A stretch of 64,000 nucleotides of DNA, taken from positions 248,001 to 312,000 of the forward strand of contig NZ_JAIWPT010000002.1 of the NCBI RefSeq assembly GCF_021191695.1. Direction: 5' to 3'. This document shows positions 30,577 through 40,235 of the stretch, in pieces. The stretch's first letter is position 1. Every line of letters begins with the position of its first letter. The notes below the pieces were generated by a model that was given only the letters and a program-made list of their open reading frames with translations, ran no database searches and was not told the origin of the DNA. A program made the position numbers and the translations under genes. Source of the stretch: Proluteimonas luteida (lineage in GTDB: Bacteria; Pseudomonadota; Gammaproteobacteria; Xanthomonadales; Xanthomonadaceae).

Positions 30577-30981
30577 TCAGTTCCAGCCGCGCTGCGCGTC
30601 GAGGTACTCGCGCACCACGTACAGGTCCGCGACCCGGCCGCCGAGCATCCGATCCAGCGCGGACGTGCCGCCGAACGGCGGTGCGCTGTTGGGCCTGCGT
30701 ACCCAGCCATCGGCCTGGGCGTCGTCCGGGAACAGGATGTGCAGGGCCTTGTAGATGCCGAGCAGGTAGCTGATCCGCTCGAGCGCGTCGCCGGGCACGG
30801 CGCCGGCCAGGTCGCGCTTCCAGCGGAAGAACGTGGAGCGCCCCGGACTGCCGAGCAGGCGCCGCTCCTGCTCGGCGCTCAGTCCCCAGCGCTGGGCGAT
30901 GTTGAAGAACGCCTTCAGCGCCGGCGCGGCGAGGTCGCGGCGGGTCGGCAGCGGGAGATGGGCAGGGGTCGCGTTCATCAT
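30577..30981 (-). CDS. Xre/MbcA/ParS-type (DUF2384) antitoxin
   Basis: A 134-residue antitoxin. The N-terminal part holds a helix-turn-helix-like segment around 'GLSAEQERRLLGSPGRSTFFRWK'. The C-terminal DUF2384 domain ends 'RVADLYVVREYLDAQRGWN', the part that blocks the toxin active site in characterised complexes. Two adjacent start codons (30981, 30978) are possible. It precedes the RES toxin gene by two bases. It probably represses the operon by binding the 16-base palindrome upstream. Confidence 0.85.
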   Translation of the reverse strand: MMNATPAHLPLPTRRDLAAPALKAFFNIAQRWGLSAEQERRLLGSPGRSTFFRWKRDLAGAVPGDALERISYLLGIYKALHILFPDDAQADGWVRRPNSAPPFGGTSALDRMLGGRVADLYVVREYLDAQRGWN

Positions 30982-31014
30982 CCGGTCTCGGCTCCAGCAT
31001 GGAACTTTGACCCG

Positions 31015-31035
31015 ATTATAGTCCCGATCGGGACT
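31015..31035 (-). promoter_or_regulatory. Promoter and palindromic operator of the RES/Xre operon
   Basis: On the minus strand a consensus -10 box TATAAT (31020 to 31015) directly abuts and shares one base with the perfect 16-base palindrome AGTCCCGATCGGGACT (31020-31035). The antitoxin start lies about 35 bases downstream. The palindrome covers the spacer between the -10 and the expected -35 position, so binding there would block polymerase. No good -35 hexamer is visible. Confidence 0.75.
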
Positions 31036-31194
31036 TGCGGCGAGCGCTGATGCGTTGCCGTTTACACAGGCACGCCCGGCATCGACAACATCGCATCGAC
31101 GTCAGGGGATTGAGAGTCAGTCGAACGCCGTAGCGGGACCGTCGCCGGGCGTTCGGCGGCAGTCGCAGTCGGGCGGGCGAATACTCCCAGCCTC

Positions 31195-32058
31195 TCAGCC
31201 GCCCAGCGGCGTCAGCAACCGGAAGCGCGATTGCCCGGACTGTACGTCGCCGGCGGCGAGCGCATCGGGGCTGAAGCCCGGCGGATCGGGCTCGGCCCAG
31301 GCCGGCCGCGTCTTCGGGCCGGGCAGGTAGCCGGCCCATTCGCCGTAGCCGGGCGCGCTGTCGTCGCCCAATGTGAACTCGACCGGCACCCGCACCACCC
31401 AGTAATCCTTCGGCGCATTCTCGCCTTCGCTCGGCGGAATGAAGCTCCAATGCCTGCGTGCGGTATCGACCGAAGCCTTGGCCAGCGCATTGCGGATCGA
31501 CTCCATCTGCCGGGCCGATCCCAGCGCGGTCAGGTTGACCTGTTCGGCGACGACGTCGTCGACGCTGCCGTCGCGCGCGACCTTGACCAGCAGGTACACC
31601 GTGCCCTTGCCGCCGATCTGGACGACGTTCGTCGGATAGCGTGGCGGGCGCATATTCGAGCTGCGCACACCGGAACCTTCGGCCTCGGCGTCCTCCTCGC
31701 CGAAATGCGCGCTCTGGATGGCGAGCGTCATGTCGCCGTCGCCGGCCGGCGTCGCGACCAGGCGCAGGCTCATCTTCGCCCGCGCCAGTACCGGGGCACC
31801 GTCGACCAGCACCGGTTCGAAGCGCATCTGCGGCACCGCGCGCTCGACCAGGCTGATGACATACGGCGGCAGCTTGTCCGGCTGGTCCAGCGCATGCGCG
31901 GTGGCCCGGCCCTCGCGGTCGATGTCGACGGTGCCCGTGACCAGCATGCTGGCCTCGACCTGGCTGCGCATCTCGCGCGCGGTCTGGGCATGGGCGAGCG
32001 GCGGCAACAGACAGGCCAGCACGAGTAGCAGGCCGAGAACGCGGTTCGTATTCATCAT
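31195..32058 (-). CDS. Periplasmic protein with TonB-type C-terminal domain
   Basis: A 287-residue protein with a signal peptide ('VLGLLLVLACLLPPLAHA', cleavage after about residue 24), so it is exported. Residues about 140-220 resemble the TonB C-terminal domain: 'PPRYPTNVVQIGGKGTVYLLV' followed by 'VARDGSVDDVVAEQVN', the P-x-YP...G-V...V-x-x-DG-x-V pattern. Unlike true TonB it lacks a Pro-rich spacer and an uncleaved anchor, and no exbB/exbD is nearby. It may be a periplasmic TonB-fold protein of another role. It stands alone, 163 bases from the RES/Xre operator on one side and 191 from the ankyrin gene on the other. Confidence 0.7.
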   Translation of the reverse strand: MMNTNRVLGLLLVLACLLPPLAHAQTAREMRSQVEASMLVTGTVDIDREGRATAHALDQPDKLPPYVISLVERAVPQMRFEPVLVDGAPVLARAKMSLRLVATPAGDGDMTLAIQSAHFGEEDAEAEGSGVRSSNMRPPRYPTNVVQIGGKGTVYLLVKVARDGSVDDVVAEQVNLTALGSARQMESIRNALAKASVDTARRHWSFIPPSEGENAPKDYWVVRVPVEFTLGDDSAPGYGEWAGYLPGPKTRPAWAEPDPPGFSPDALAAGDVQSGQSRFRLLTPLGG

Positions 32059-32249
32059 CAGGATCCGTCCTTGCGGGGAATGCTTGCAGCGGATCCACCA
32101 TAGTCGCGGCCCGACGGCGCGTGCAAGCCGGGGACAACCCCAGTACGGGCCGACACCTGTCGCTCCGACGCCCGCGACGCACGCTGGCCGCGTGCGATGG
32201 CAAGGCGCGACGTGGCCGCCGCAGGCGGAACGTCGCGCCCCGCGCCCCC

Positions 32250-35200
32250 TCAGCGGTGCTCCCGCAGGAACCGCGCCATCGACACGCTGTCCTGCGACGG
32301 GACCGGGGCGAGTTCGGCGGCGACGTCGATGAAACCGCGCATCACCGCGATCTCGCGCGGGGTGCGGTTGATGGTGTCGCGCAGGTCCGGGTCGGCGCCT
32401 GCGCGCAGCAGGCGCCGAGCCAGCCGCAACTGGCCATGCAGCGCCGACAGGTGCAGCGGGCCGAAGCCGCGCGGGTCCTGCGCGTCCAGCGAGACGCCCT
32501 CGTCGAGCAGGTGCTCCATCGCCGCCAGCACGACCTCCTCGTCGCACGCGGTCCCCGGCTCGGCGCGTGCGCCCAGCAGCAGCAGCAGCGGGGTCACGCC
32601 CCCGGCCGCCGCCGCATCGACCTCGGCGCCGGCCAGCAGCAGGGTGTCGAACAGGGCCAGCAGGCGCGGGCGGTCGCGCGAGGTGAAGCCGTACATCGCC
32701 GCGCAGTGCAGCGGGGTCAGGCCCTGCGCGTCGCCGGCGTGGATGTCGGCGCCGGCGGTCAACAGCCGCGCGCAGACGTCGGGCAGGCCGAGTGCGGCCG
32801 CCAGCATCAGCACGGTGACGTCGCCGGGCAGGCGCTGTTCCAGCGAGCCGCCCGCCGCCAGCAGCCGGTCGACGATCTCGCCCTGGCGCATGCTCACCGC
32901 CGCCGACAGCGGCGTGGCGCCGGACTGGGCCGCGCGGGCTGGATCGGCGCCACGCGCCAGCAGCACGTCGACGACGTCGCGATGCCCGCCGCCGGCCGCG
33001 CGCAGCAGCGCGGTGCAGCCCTGGACGTCGGCGGTGTCGACGTCGAAGCCGAGGTCCAGCAACCGGCGCACGGCACCGGCGTCGCCGACGATCGCCGCGG
33101 CCGGCAGGTCGTCCGCGGCCAGCGGCCGTTTCGGCAAGGTCCAGCCGCGCCAGTCGAGCCAGTCGGCAAGGTCGCGGCGACCGCCCGACAGGGCGACGCC
33201 CAGCGGCGTCTGGCCGTCGGCGGCGCAGGCGTCCGGCGAGGCGCCATGGCGCACCAGCAGCTTCAATGCCTCGTCGCGTCCCAGCGCGGCCGCCAGATGC
33301 AGCGCGGCCATGCCGCGCGCATCGCGGGCGTCGAGATCGACGCCATGGCCGATCAGCCCTTCGAGCAGGCGCGGCCAGCCCAGGCGCACCGCCAGCGACA
33401 GCGGCGGGTCGCCATCGGGCGACGCGGCGAAGGGGTCGGCGCCGCGCGCCAGCAGTTCCAGCGCACAGGCCTCCAGCGCGCGGGTGGCCTGGTCGTCGCG
33501 GGCGCAGGCGGCGAGAAAGCGCGCCAGCCCGCCCGCACCTGCCGGCGACGCCCCGTGCCGCAGCAGCGCCTGCACGATCGGCAGTACCGACGGCCCGACG
33601 CCGAGCAGGACCGACAATGCGGTCTGCCCGTCCTCGTCGCGCGCCTCGACGTCGGCGCCGCGGGCCAGCAGCCATTCCACCCGCTCCAGCGCGTGCGGCG
33701 CCTCGGGATCGAGCAGCAGGCTGCCCAGCTCGGCCGGCCCGAGCAGACGCAGCAGCGTCTCCAGGTCGTCGTAGCGGCCCTCGCGCAGGCTCGCGCGCAA
33801 CAACAGCAGCGGCGTGCGCTCGGCCGGCGCGTCGGCGTCGTCGTCGGCCAGCACGTTGCCCGGCAACGGGTATTCGGGATCGAGCAGGCGCACCAGCGCC
33901 CAGCGTCCGCAGGCGGCGGCGCGGTCGGCCGGCCGCCTGCCGTCGGCACCGACGACATCGGCCGGGACACCCAGCGCCAACAGCCGGTGCACCAGCGGTA
34001 CCGACGGCGTCTCGGCATCGCAGGCGAGTTCCAGCGCGTTTCGCCCGGCGATATCGACCGCGGCGACATCGGCGCCGGCGGCGACCAGCGCCTCCAGCGC
34101 GGCCAGGCTGCCGCCACGGGCGGCGTCGAGCAATGGCGTGCGCCCATCGTTGTCGCGGGCCCGCACGTCCGCGCCCGCGGCCAGCAGCGCCGCCAGGACA
34201 TCGGTGTGGCCGCTCGACGCGGCTGCGTGCAGGGCGCTGCGACGCAGGCCGTCGCGGGCGTCGACCCGCGCCTTGTGGCGGATCAGCAGTTGCACGCCGG
34301 CCGGGTCGTCCTCGTCGCCGCCGGCCGCGGCCAGCAGCGCCGGGGTGCCGCCGTCGACCTCCGGTTTCGCGCCGCGCTCGAGCAGGAACTTCGCCAGCCG
34401 CCAGTTGCCGGCCGCGCAGGCCACGCCGAGCGGGGTCAGGCCGTCGTGGTTGCGGGCATCGAGTTCGGCGGCGGCATCGCGCAGCAACGCGGCGACGCCG
34501 GGATCGGAACTGCGCGCGGCCAGATGCAGCGGGGTATTGCCTTCGTGGTCGGTGACGCGCGCATCGGCGCCGTTGGCCAGCAGGGTCATCACCGCGTCGG
34601 GGCGGCCATGCCAGCTGTCGCGGGTCGCCGCCAGCAGCGGGGTCATGCCGGCATGGGCGGCGTTGACGTCGACCCCGCGCGCGATCAGTTCGCGCAGCAG
34701 GCGCAGGTCCGGCAGCACCGCGGCCAGCACCGCGAGGCTGCGCTGGTCGCGGTCGCCCTCCGGCGGCAGCGCGCCGAGGTCGGCGCCGCCGGCGACCAGC
34801 GCCAGCGCGCGGTCGACGCGGCCGCTGCGGGCGGCGGCATACAGCGCGATTTCGGGCTCGGCGGCATCCGCGTCGTCGAACAGGGCGGCGGCGGGATCGG
34901 CGGTCATCTCGACCACCTGCAACGGCAATGCCGCGGGCGCCGCCAGACGCTGCAGCAGCAGGTGCAGCAGCGGCCATGCGAACGCCGCGGCGGCGGCCGC
35001 GCCGATCCGCACGCCGGTGCCCGCCGCCGGCATCCACGCCAGCGCCAGCACCGTGGCGACGACGAGCGTCACGCACAGCGCGGCGGCCACGCCATGCCAG
35101 CTGCCGGTATCGCGGTCGGCCAGCGCGCGCCAGTGCTGGCGCAGGTCGCCGCCGTCGCATTCGAGCGCGTGCCACAGCGGCCAGGTTCGCCAGAACCCGA

Positions 35201-35543
35201 TCACGCCGACGCCCACGACCACGCTCAATGCCAGTGCCGCCCCCAGTTCACCGCCCTGGCGCAGCGCCGACAGCGGCCAGACGACCAGCAACGCCGCCAC
35301 GCCGACGGCGCCGCCCCAGGCCACCAGCAGGGACACGGCATCGGTGTGCAGCGCGCGGCGTCCGGCCGGCGCACCGCTGCGCCAGCCACGCACCGCCAGC
35401 GCGAACGCCGGTTGCGCGAGTACGCCGGCGATCGCCGCGACGATGCCGCCGGCTGCGGCGACGCATGCCAGCACGATGCCGACCAGCAGCGCATGGCGGG
35501 CGGTCGCCGGCAACACCGGCCGGGCGCGGATCGACTCAGGCAT
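32250..35543 (-). CDS. Large membrane-anchored ankyrin-repeat protein
   Basis: A 1097-residue protein. The first 200 residues hold about six hydrophobic membrane segments (for example near 18-42, 68-90, 98-118, 155-175). From about 225 to the end there are many ankyrin repeats, seen as repeated 'GxTPLxxAAxxGxxxxVxxLLxxGAD' units such as '[16 protein letters not shown]' and '[14 protein letters not shown]'. The repeat domain should face the cytoplasm and bind proteins. No enzyme domain is visible. Its start overlaps the ycgL end by 8 bases, so the two are co-transcribed. Confidence 0.85.
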   Translation of the reverse strand: MPESIRARPVLPATARHALLVGIVLACVAAAGGIVAAIAGVLAQPAFALAVRGWRSGAPAGRRALHTDAVSLLVAWGGAVGVAALLVVWPLSALRQGGELGAALALSVVVGVGVIGFWRTWPLWHALECDGGDLRQHWRALADRDTGSWHGVAAALCVTLVVATVLALAWMPAAGTGVRIGAAAAAAFAWPLLHLLLQRLAAPAALPLQVVEMTADPAAALFDDADAAEPEIALYAAARSGRVDRALALVAGGADLGALPPEGDRDQRSLAVLAAVLPDLRLLRELIARGVDVNAAHAGMTPLLAATRDSWHGRPDAVMTLLANGADARVTDHEGNTPLHLAARSSDPGVAALLRDAAAELDARNHDGLTPLGVACAAGNWRLAKFLLERGAKPEVDGGTPALLAAAGGDEDDPAGVQLLIRHKARVDARDGLRRSALHAAASSGHTDVLAALLAAGADVRARDNDGRTPLLDAARGGSLAALEALVAAGADVAAVDIAGRNALELACDAETPSVPLVHRLLALGVPADVVGADGRRPADRAAACGRWALVRLLDPEYPLPGNVLADDDADAPAERTPLLLLRASLREGRYDDLETLLRLLGPAELGSLLLDPEAPHALERVEWLLARGADVEARDEDGQTALSVLLGVGPSVLPIVQALLRHGASPAGAGGLARFLAACARDDQATRALEACALELLARGADPFAASPDGDPPLSLAVRLGWPRLLEGLIGHGVDLDARDARGMAALHLAAALGRDEALKLLVRHGASPDACAADGQTPLGVALSGGRRDLADWLDWRGWTLPKRPLAADDLPAAAIVGDAGAVRRLLDLGFDVDTADVQGCTALLRAAGGGHRDVVDVLLARGADPARAAQSGATPLSAAVSMRQGEIVDRLLAAGGSLEQRLPGDVTVLMLAAALGLPDVCARLLTAGADIHAGDAQGLTPLHCAAMYGFTSRDRPRLLALFDTLLLAGAEVDAAAAGGVTPLLLLLGARAEPGTACDEEVVLAAMEHLLDEGVSLDAQDPRGFGPLHLSALHGQLRLARRLLRAGADPDLRDTINRTPREIAVMRGFIDVAAELAPVPSQDSVSMARFLREHR

Positions 35544-35808
35544 CGGTGCCCCAGTCTTCGCTCAGGGGATCGAGTGCGGCACGCGGCGGCATCTGCAGAT
35601 GGAAACGCTGCGCGTCCAGATTGGCCCGCACCCGTGCCGCGTCCTCGCGCGCCAGCCGGCGGCCCGGGGCCAGCGCCACGTCCAGCACGAACCGCAACGG
35701 GCCCAGCTGGGTCCGCAGCGGCTCGGGAAGCGCATCGAAATCGTCGCGGGCGGCGAGGTACACGTAGGTGTCCGCCTTGCGCTGGCTTTTGTAGACGTAG
35801 GCGTGCAT
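35536..35808 (-). CDS. YcgL domain protein
   Basis: A 90-residue protein of the YcgL family, with '[15 protein letters not shown]' at the start and '[24 protein letters not shown]' near the end, matching E. coli YcgL in layout. YcgL has been linked to RNase D and RNA handling in Pseudomonas, but the role is not firmly known. It overlaps the downstream ankyrin gene by 8 bases. The 317-base gap upstream to the divergent sigma factor gene holds a possible -10 box (TATATT, 36085-36090, plus strand) but no recognisable -35 or gene. Confidence 0.88.
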   Translation of the reverse strand: MHAYVYKSQRKADTYVYLAARDDFDALPEPLRTQLGPLRFVLDVALAPGRRLAREDAARVRANLDAQRFHLQMPPRAALDPLSEDWGTDA

Positions 35809-36125
35809 GGCCGCTGCGTTCGGGAATGCACGGAATTGTGCGGGAAATCCACCTGCCGGGGAAATGACGCAGCTGAACCGCGGCAGGCGGATCGCACGGC
35901 GCGGACGCGGGAAACCGTGCATTCCGCCGATGCGTCCCGCGCCGGGATCCGGGCATCGACGCCGGCAGCCGCGGATACCGGCACCGGCCGCCGCCCTCCC
36001 CGCTGCCGCCGGAGCAGCGGCGGTTCGTGCACGCGGATCGTCCCCGACGGCGGACATCTGTCGCCGAACGATGCGATTCCGCTCTATATTCCGCTGGCGC
36101 CCCCCTGGCGCGGGGCAATCGATCG

Positions 36126-36668
36126 ATGGAACCCGGACCAGTCGACGCCACGGTGCCGTCCGCGCACCGCGCGCGCTTCGTCGAGCTCTACGAGCAGTTG
36201 CGGCGCATCGCCAGCCGCGAGCTCGGCGGCTCTGCGCGCACCTCGCTCAACACCACCGCACTGGTGCACGAGGCCTACCTGAAGCTCGACGGCCGCGCGC
36301 TCGACGCCAGCGAACGCGGCCCCTTCCTCGCGCTTGCCGCCAAGGCCATGCGCCATGTGCTGGTCGACCACATCCGTGCGCGCATGGCCGGCAAGCGCGG
36401 CGGCGACCAGGTGCGGGTGCCGCTGGCCACCGACCTCGTCGACGGCGCGGCCGAGGGCTTCAGCGACGTGCTGGAGGTCGAACAGGGCCTGCGCGCGCTC
36501 GAACGCCTCGACCCGCGGCTGGTCAGCGTGGTCGAGTGCCGGTTCTTCGCCGGCATGGAGTTCAACGAGATCGCCGCGCACCTGGACATCAGCGAGCGCA
36601 CCGCGCAGCGCGACTGGCGACGCGCCCGCGCCTTCCTGCAGACCCGCCATGCCGGGAGCGCACCATGA
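36126..36668 (+). CDS. ECF-type sigma factor (TIGR02999 group)
   Basis: A 180-residue ECF sigma factor. Region 2 is at about 15-90, with '[14 protein letters not shown]' and '[20 protein letters not shown]', typical of the TIGR02999 (ECF43-like) group. Region 4 is at about 120-175, with helix-turn-helix '[26 protein letters not shown]'. Ordinary ECF factors have an acidic 'DAED' motif in region 2.2 for core polymerase binding; here the place is taken by 'NTTA' with Thr43 and Thr44. In the Vibrio EcfP/PknT system, phosphorylation by a partner kinase supplies that charge. The next gene, a Ser/Thr kinase, overlaps by four bases (ATGA), so the same logic is likely. Confidence 0.88.
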   Translation: MEPGPVDATVPSAHRARFVELYEQLRRIASRELGGSARTSLNTTALVHEAYLKLDGRALDASERGPFLALAAKAMRHVLVDHIRARMAGKRGGDQVRVPLATDLVDGAAEGFSDVLEVEQGLRALERLDPRLVSVVECRFFAGMEFNEIAAHLDISERTAQRDWRRARAFLQTRHAGSAP

Positions 36669-39250
36669 CCGGTTCCGGGCCCACGGCCGACCCCGGCGCG
36701 CGCTGGCAGCGGCTGGCCGCGCTGTTCGATGCGGCCATCGAACTCGAAGGCGATGCACGCAAGGCCTACGTCGCCGCGGCCTGTGGCGAGGACGCCGGAC
36801 TGCGCAACGAACTGGAGGCGATGCTGGCCGCCGATGCGGCCGCCGCGATCGTCGACCGCGGGGTCATCGACGTCGTCGACATCGACAGCCTTGCGGCCAG
36901 CCCCGCGCCGGATGCCGGCAATGACGGCAGCGGCGCGATCGGCGCCCGCATCGGCCCGTACCGCCTCGACGCCGTGCTCGGCCGCGGCGGCATGGGCATG
37001 GTGTACGCGGCCAGCCGGGTCGACGGCGCGTTCGAGCAGCGGGTCGCGATCAAGCGCCTGCGCCTGCGCTGGGAAGGCCGCACCCTGGCCGAACGCTTCC
37101 TGCTGGAACGCCGCATCCTCGCCTCGCTGTCGCATCCGCACATCGCCCGCCTGCTCGACGGCGGCATCGACGACGACGGCCAGCCCTGGTTCGCGATGGA
37201 GTACATCGACGGCGCCCCGCTGACCGCCTGGGCCGATGCACGCACGCTCGACCTGCGCCAGCGCATCGCGCTGTTCGGCCAGGCCTGCGAGGCGGTCCAG
37301 TACGCGCATGCGCATTTCGTCGTGCACCGCGACCTCAAGCCCGACAACATCCTCGTCGACGCCGATGGCGGCGCGCGGGTGCTCGACTTCGGTGTCGCCA
37401 AGCTTGCCGACCCGCTGGCCGAGGCGACCACGCGCACCGGCGTCGCGGTCGGCTTCACCCCCGAGTACGCCGCGCCCGAGCAGATCACCGGCGGCGCGAT
37501 CAGCGCCGCGACCGACGTCTACGCCCTGGGCCTGGTGCTGTATGAGTTGCTGACCGGCCGCCTGCCCTACGATCTGGCCGAACACGACCTGCAGGCCCGC
37601 GTGGCGGCGATCAGCGAACGCGCGCCGATGCGCCCGGAGCAGGCCATCACCAGCGGCGAGCCGCAGCAGGTGGACGCGCGCCTGCGGCAGCGCCGCATCG
37701 ACGCGGGCAGTTTCCGCAGGTTCGTCCGCGGCGACCTGACCCGGATCCTGCAGACCGCGCTGGCCAAGGAGCCGCAACGGCGCTATGCCAGCGTGCAGGC
37801 GATGGCCGACGACCTCGGGCGGTTCCTCGAAGGGCGCCCGGTCTCGGTGGCCGGCGACACCTTCGGCTACCGCGCGCGCAGGTTCGTCGGGCGCAACCGC
37901 TGGGGCGTGGCGATGGCATCCGTCGCGGCGCTGGCCCTGCTCGCAGGCGGCGTGGGGATCGTGGTGCAGAGCCGCGAGGTGCGCGCGCAGCGCGACGCGG
38001 CGCTGGTCGAAGCCAGCCGCGCCAACGCCGTGCGCGAGTACGTGATGCTGATGTTCGGCGATGCGGCGCAACGCGACACCTCCGGCACGCTGACCGCGCG
38101 CGACGTGCTGGGCAATGGCGCCGAAGCCGTGTTCAAGCGTTTCCAGGACCAGCCGGAAAACGGGCGGGCCGCCCTGCTGATGCTGGCGGAGCTGTACGTG
38201 CAGATCGGCGATTTCGAGGGTGCGGTCCCACTGCTGGAACGCATGCTGGCCTGGCAACCCGAATCCCAGGACCCCGCGACATTGGCCGATGCGCGCAACC
38301 TCCTGGCCAACGCGGTGTTCCAGCGTGGCGATCCCGGGCGCGCAGGCGAACTGCTGGCACAGGCGCAGACGTTCTGGAGCGCGAATCCGGAGACCTACCG
38401 GTTGCGGCTGCTGGAAAGCCGCAGCCTGCAGTCGATGCTGGAGCGCACCGAGGGCAAGCCGGAACAGGGTGTCGCCACCCTGCGCGCCGCGCTGGCGGAC
38501 AGCATCCGCCTGCGCGGGCCGAGCGACAGCGACACGATGAAGATCTACAACAACCTCGCCAATGCGCTTCTGCAGACCGGGCATCCCCAGGAAGCGCTCG
38601 CGGTTGCGGACGAGGGCTGGGCCATCGCCGTCGACGCCGACCGCCACCGCTCCGATTTCGGCATCGCGCTGATGAACATCCGCGGCGTGACCCATGCCCA
38701 CCTCAGGCACATGGACGAAGCGCAGTCGATCTTCGCCGAAGCAGTGGATCTGCAACGGGCGCTCTACGGGCCATCGCTGCAGCTTGCCGCCATGCTCCAG
38801 AACCTGGGCAACCTGCAGGGCCTCACCGGAAGGCCGGAGGCGGCAGCCGAAAGCTTCCGAGAATCGATCACGATGGCGGATCAGTTCGCCGGGCCATCCA
38901 ACCAGACCAGCCTGGTCTCGCGCTTCCTGCTGGCCGAAGCCCTGGCCGCCACCGGCGAGGTCGCGGCTGCCGATGCCGAACTCGCGCCTGTGATGGAGAA
39001 GATCCGCAGCCAGTTCGGCGAACAGCACATCCTGACCGCGCTCTCGTACCGCGCACGTGCCAACGTGCGCCTGGCGCAAGGCCGGACCGCCGATGCCGGC
39101 CGCGACCTGGCGCAGGCCCAGCGCATCCTGGAGTCGCTGGGTCCGCCGGGCGTGTCCCACCTCGCCAATCTGGCCAAGCTGCGCGAGCGGATCGAGGCTG
39201 CCGGACAGGCCGCAACCGCATCTACCCGCACCGGCGGTCCGAGCGGCTGA
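36665..39250 (+). CDS. Transmembrane Ser/Thr protein kinase with TPR-like extracellular domain
   Basis: An 861-residue protein. The cytoplasmic Hanks-type kinase domain at about 98-400 has the Gly loop 'LGRGGMGMVY', Lys130 ('VAIK'), Glu148, the catalytic loop 'HRDLKPDN' with Asp223, and Asp241 in 'DFG'. One membrane helix is at about 413-436. Residues 440-840 hold helical, TPR-like repeats ('MLAELYVQIGDFEGAVPLLERML' style) expected in the periplasm, perhaps as a sensor. The N-terminal 1-95 carries a helical segment common in kinases paired with this sigma group. It overlaps the ECF sigma gene and probably phosphorylates that factor. Confidence 0.9.
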   Translation: MTGSGPTADPGARWQRLAALFDAAIELEGDARKAYVAAACGEDAGLRNELEAMLAADAAAAIVDRGVIDVVDIDSLAASPAPDAGNDGSGAIGARIGPYRLDAVLGRGGMGMVYAASRVDGAFEQRVAIKRLRLRWEGRTLAERFLLERRILASLSHPHIARLLDGGIDDDGQPWFAMEYIDGAPLTAWADARTLDLRQRIALFGQACEAVQYAHAHFVVHRDLKPDNILVDADGGARVLDFGVAKLADPLAEATTRTGVAVGFTPEYAAPEQITGGAISAATDVYALGLVLYELLTGRLPYDLAEHDLQARVAAISERAPMRPEQAITSGEPQQVDARLRQRRIDAGSFRRFVRGDLTRILQTALAKEPQRRYASVQAMADDLGRFLEGRPVSVAGDTFGYRARRFVGRNRWGVAMASVAALALLAGGVGIVVQSREVRAQRDAALVEASRANAVREYVMLMFGDAAQRDTSGTLTARDVLGNGAEAVFKRFQDQPENGRAALLMLAELYVQIGDFEGAVPLLERMLAWQPESQDPATLADARNLLANAVFQRGDPGRAGELLAQAQTFWSANPETYRLRLLESRSLQSMLERTEGKPEQGVATLRAALADSIRLRGPSDSDTMKIYNNLANALLQTGHPQEALAVADEGWAIAVDADRHRSDFGIALMNIRGVTHAHLRHMDEAQSIFAEAVDLQRALYGPSLQLAAMLQNLGNLQGLTGRPEAAAESFRESITMADQFAGPSNQTSLVSRFLLAEALAATGEVAAADAELAPVMEKIRSQFGEQHILTALSYRARANVRLAQGRTADAGRDLAQAQRILESLGPPGVSHLANLAKLRERIEAAGQAATASTRTGGPSG

Positions 39251-39270
39251 GATCCGTCTGCGGCCCAGCT

Positions 39271-39322
39271 GTCGTCTTTCGCCGCCGCGTCCCGATCCTC
39301 CTGCATCCGGCAATCGCGCCGG
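39271..39322 (+). promoter_or_regulatory. Conserved leader, copy 1, before the secreted-protein gene
   Basis: A 52-base stretch: GTCGTCTTT, a 10-base spacer, TCCCGATCCTCC, then a CCGGC/GCCGG hairpin. It matches 40 of 52 bases, without gaps, with the leader of the adhesin gene at 40165-40216. Each is followed by a ribosome binding site (here AAGGAGGA) and a start codon 19 bases after its end. It may be a shared promoter or a shared 5' untranslated element. Confidence 0.55.
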
Positions 39323-39340
39323 GGATCAAGGAGGACACCC

Positions 39341-40009
39341 ATGCCCGCCACGCGCCGCTCCATCCTGCATGCCCTGTCGTCGCCGGCCCGGGCCGCGATC
39401 GCCTGCCTGCTGGCCACCAGCCTGCTGCCGGCCGCCGCGCAGGAACTCACGCGACCGACTGCCGGCGACCGCTTCGACCCCGGCCAGCGCAGGCCGATGC
39501 CCTGCCTGACCCCGTTCCGGTCGATCGGCAGACTCGACAACCTGTATCCGGATCGGGCCGAGGCCTCGGCCGAAGCGATCATCGGCGCGGCGGGGCAGCG
39601 CATCGGGCGGATCGACCGAGTGGTGATCGAAGCCCGTCATGCCGCGCCGTTCCGGGCCTCGTTCGCGGTGCCGCTGGATGGCGCCGAGCCGCTGCTCGAG
39701 AACCGGGACGCCAACCGGACGCCGATCCATCTGGTCCCGCGGGGACGCGAGGCCCGCTACGACGTGCGCCAAGGCGACCGGCCGCTGTATGCGAGCACCC
39801 CGAACCTCATGCGTGTGGTGCTGGCGCGCGACGGCGCATGGCCGGCGGAGAACGTCGGCAGCTACGTGATCGAGGGCTGCCATGTCGAGGCCTTTCCGCA
39901 GCACATTCCGCGCCTCGACCTCGACCTGCCGCGCCTGCCGCCCGCGCGCACCGGGCCACGCGCACCGGTGGAACAACTGGAACACAGGGCCACGCCGCGC
40001 AGCCGCTGA
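39341..40009 (+). CDS. Exported protein of unknown function
   Basis: A 222-residue protein with a signal peptide (hydrophobic 'AAIACLLATSLLPAAAQ', cleavage near residue 34). The mature part is mixed alpha/beta by composition, with two cysteines that could pair in the periplasm, and a Pro/Arg-rich tail. I recognise no family. A strong ribosome binding site (AGGAGG) precedes ATG 39341. It lies 90 bases after the kinase gene and shares a 52-base leader with the adhesin gene that follows. It is probably part of the same regulated group as the sigma factor, kinase and adhesin. Confidence 0.65.
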   Translation: MPATRRSILHALSSPARAAIACLLATSLLPAAAQELTRPTAGDRFDPGQRRPMPCLTPFRSIGRLDNLYPDRAEASAEAIIGAAGQRIGRIDRVVIEARHAAPFRASFAVPLDGAEPLLENRDANRTPIHLVPRGREARYDVRQGDRPLYASTPNLMRVVLARDGAWPAENVGSYVIEGCHVEAFPQHIPRLDLDLPRLPPARTGPRAPVEQLEHRATPRSR

Positions 40010-40053
40010 AGCCATCGGCCGCGCCGCTCATGCCCCCGCGTGTCCAGCTGCAT

Positions 40054-40105
40054 GTCGTGTTCCCGTCCCGTCCTGCGTCGTTCCCCTGCACCGGCAATGA
40101 CGCCG
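40054..40105 (+). promoter_or_regulatory. Diverged leader copy 2
   Basis: A weaker third copy of the leader: GTCGTGTTC, then CCCCTGCACCGGCAATGACGCCG in pieces, including the CGGC/GCCG hairpin, followed by a GGAGAA site and an ATG at 40130. The frame from that ATG (about 73 codons) runs straight across leader copy 3 and shows no protein-like features, so no gene is called. A partial duplication of the leader region is the simplest reading. Confidence 0.4.
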
Positions 40106-40164
40106 TGCCCACCCGGAGAAATCCCACCATGGAGATCCGCGACCGGCAGACCAGGGCAGGTCGT

Positions 40165-40216
40165 GTCGTCTTTGCGCGCCGTTTCCCGACCCTCCAGCGC
40201 CCGGCAGTGACGCCGG
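40165..40216 (+). promoter_or_regulatory. Conserved leader, copy 3, before the adhesin gene
   Basis: Same order as copy 1: GTCGTCTTT, 10-base spacer, TCCCGACCCTCC and a CCGGC/GCCGG hairpin, 77 percent identical over 52 ungapped bases. A ribosome binding site GGAGAG (40225-40230) and the adhesin start (40236) follow at nearly the same distance as in copy 1. Confidence 0.55.
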
Positions 40217-40235
40217 CTTACCTTGGAGAGTTCCC

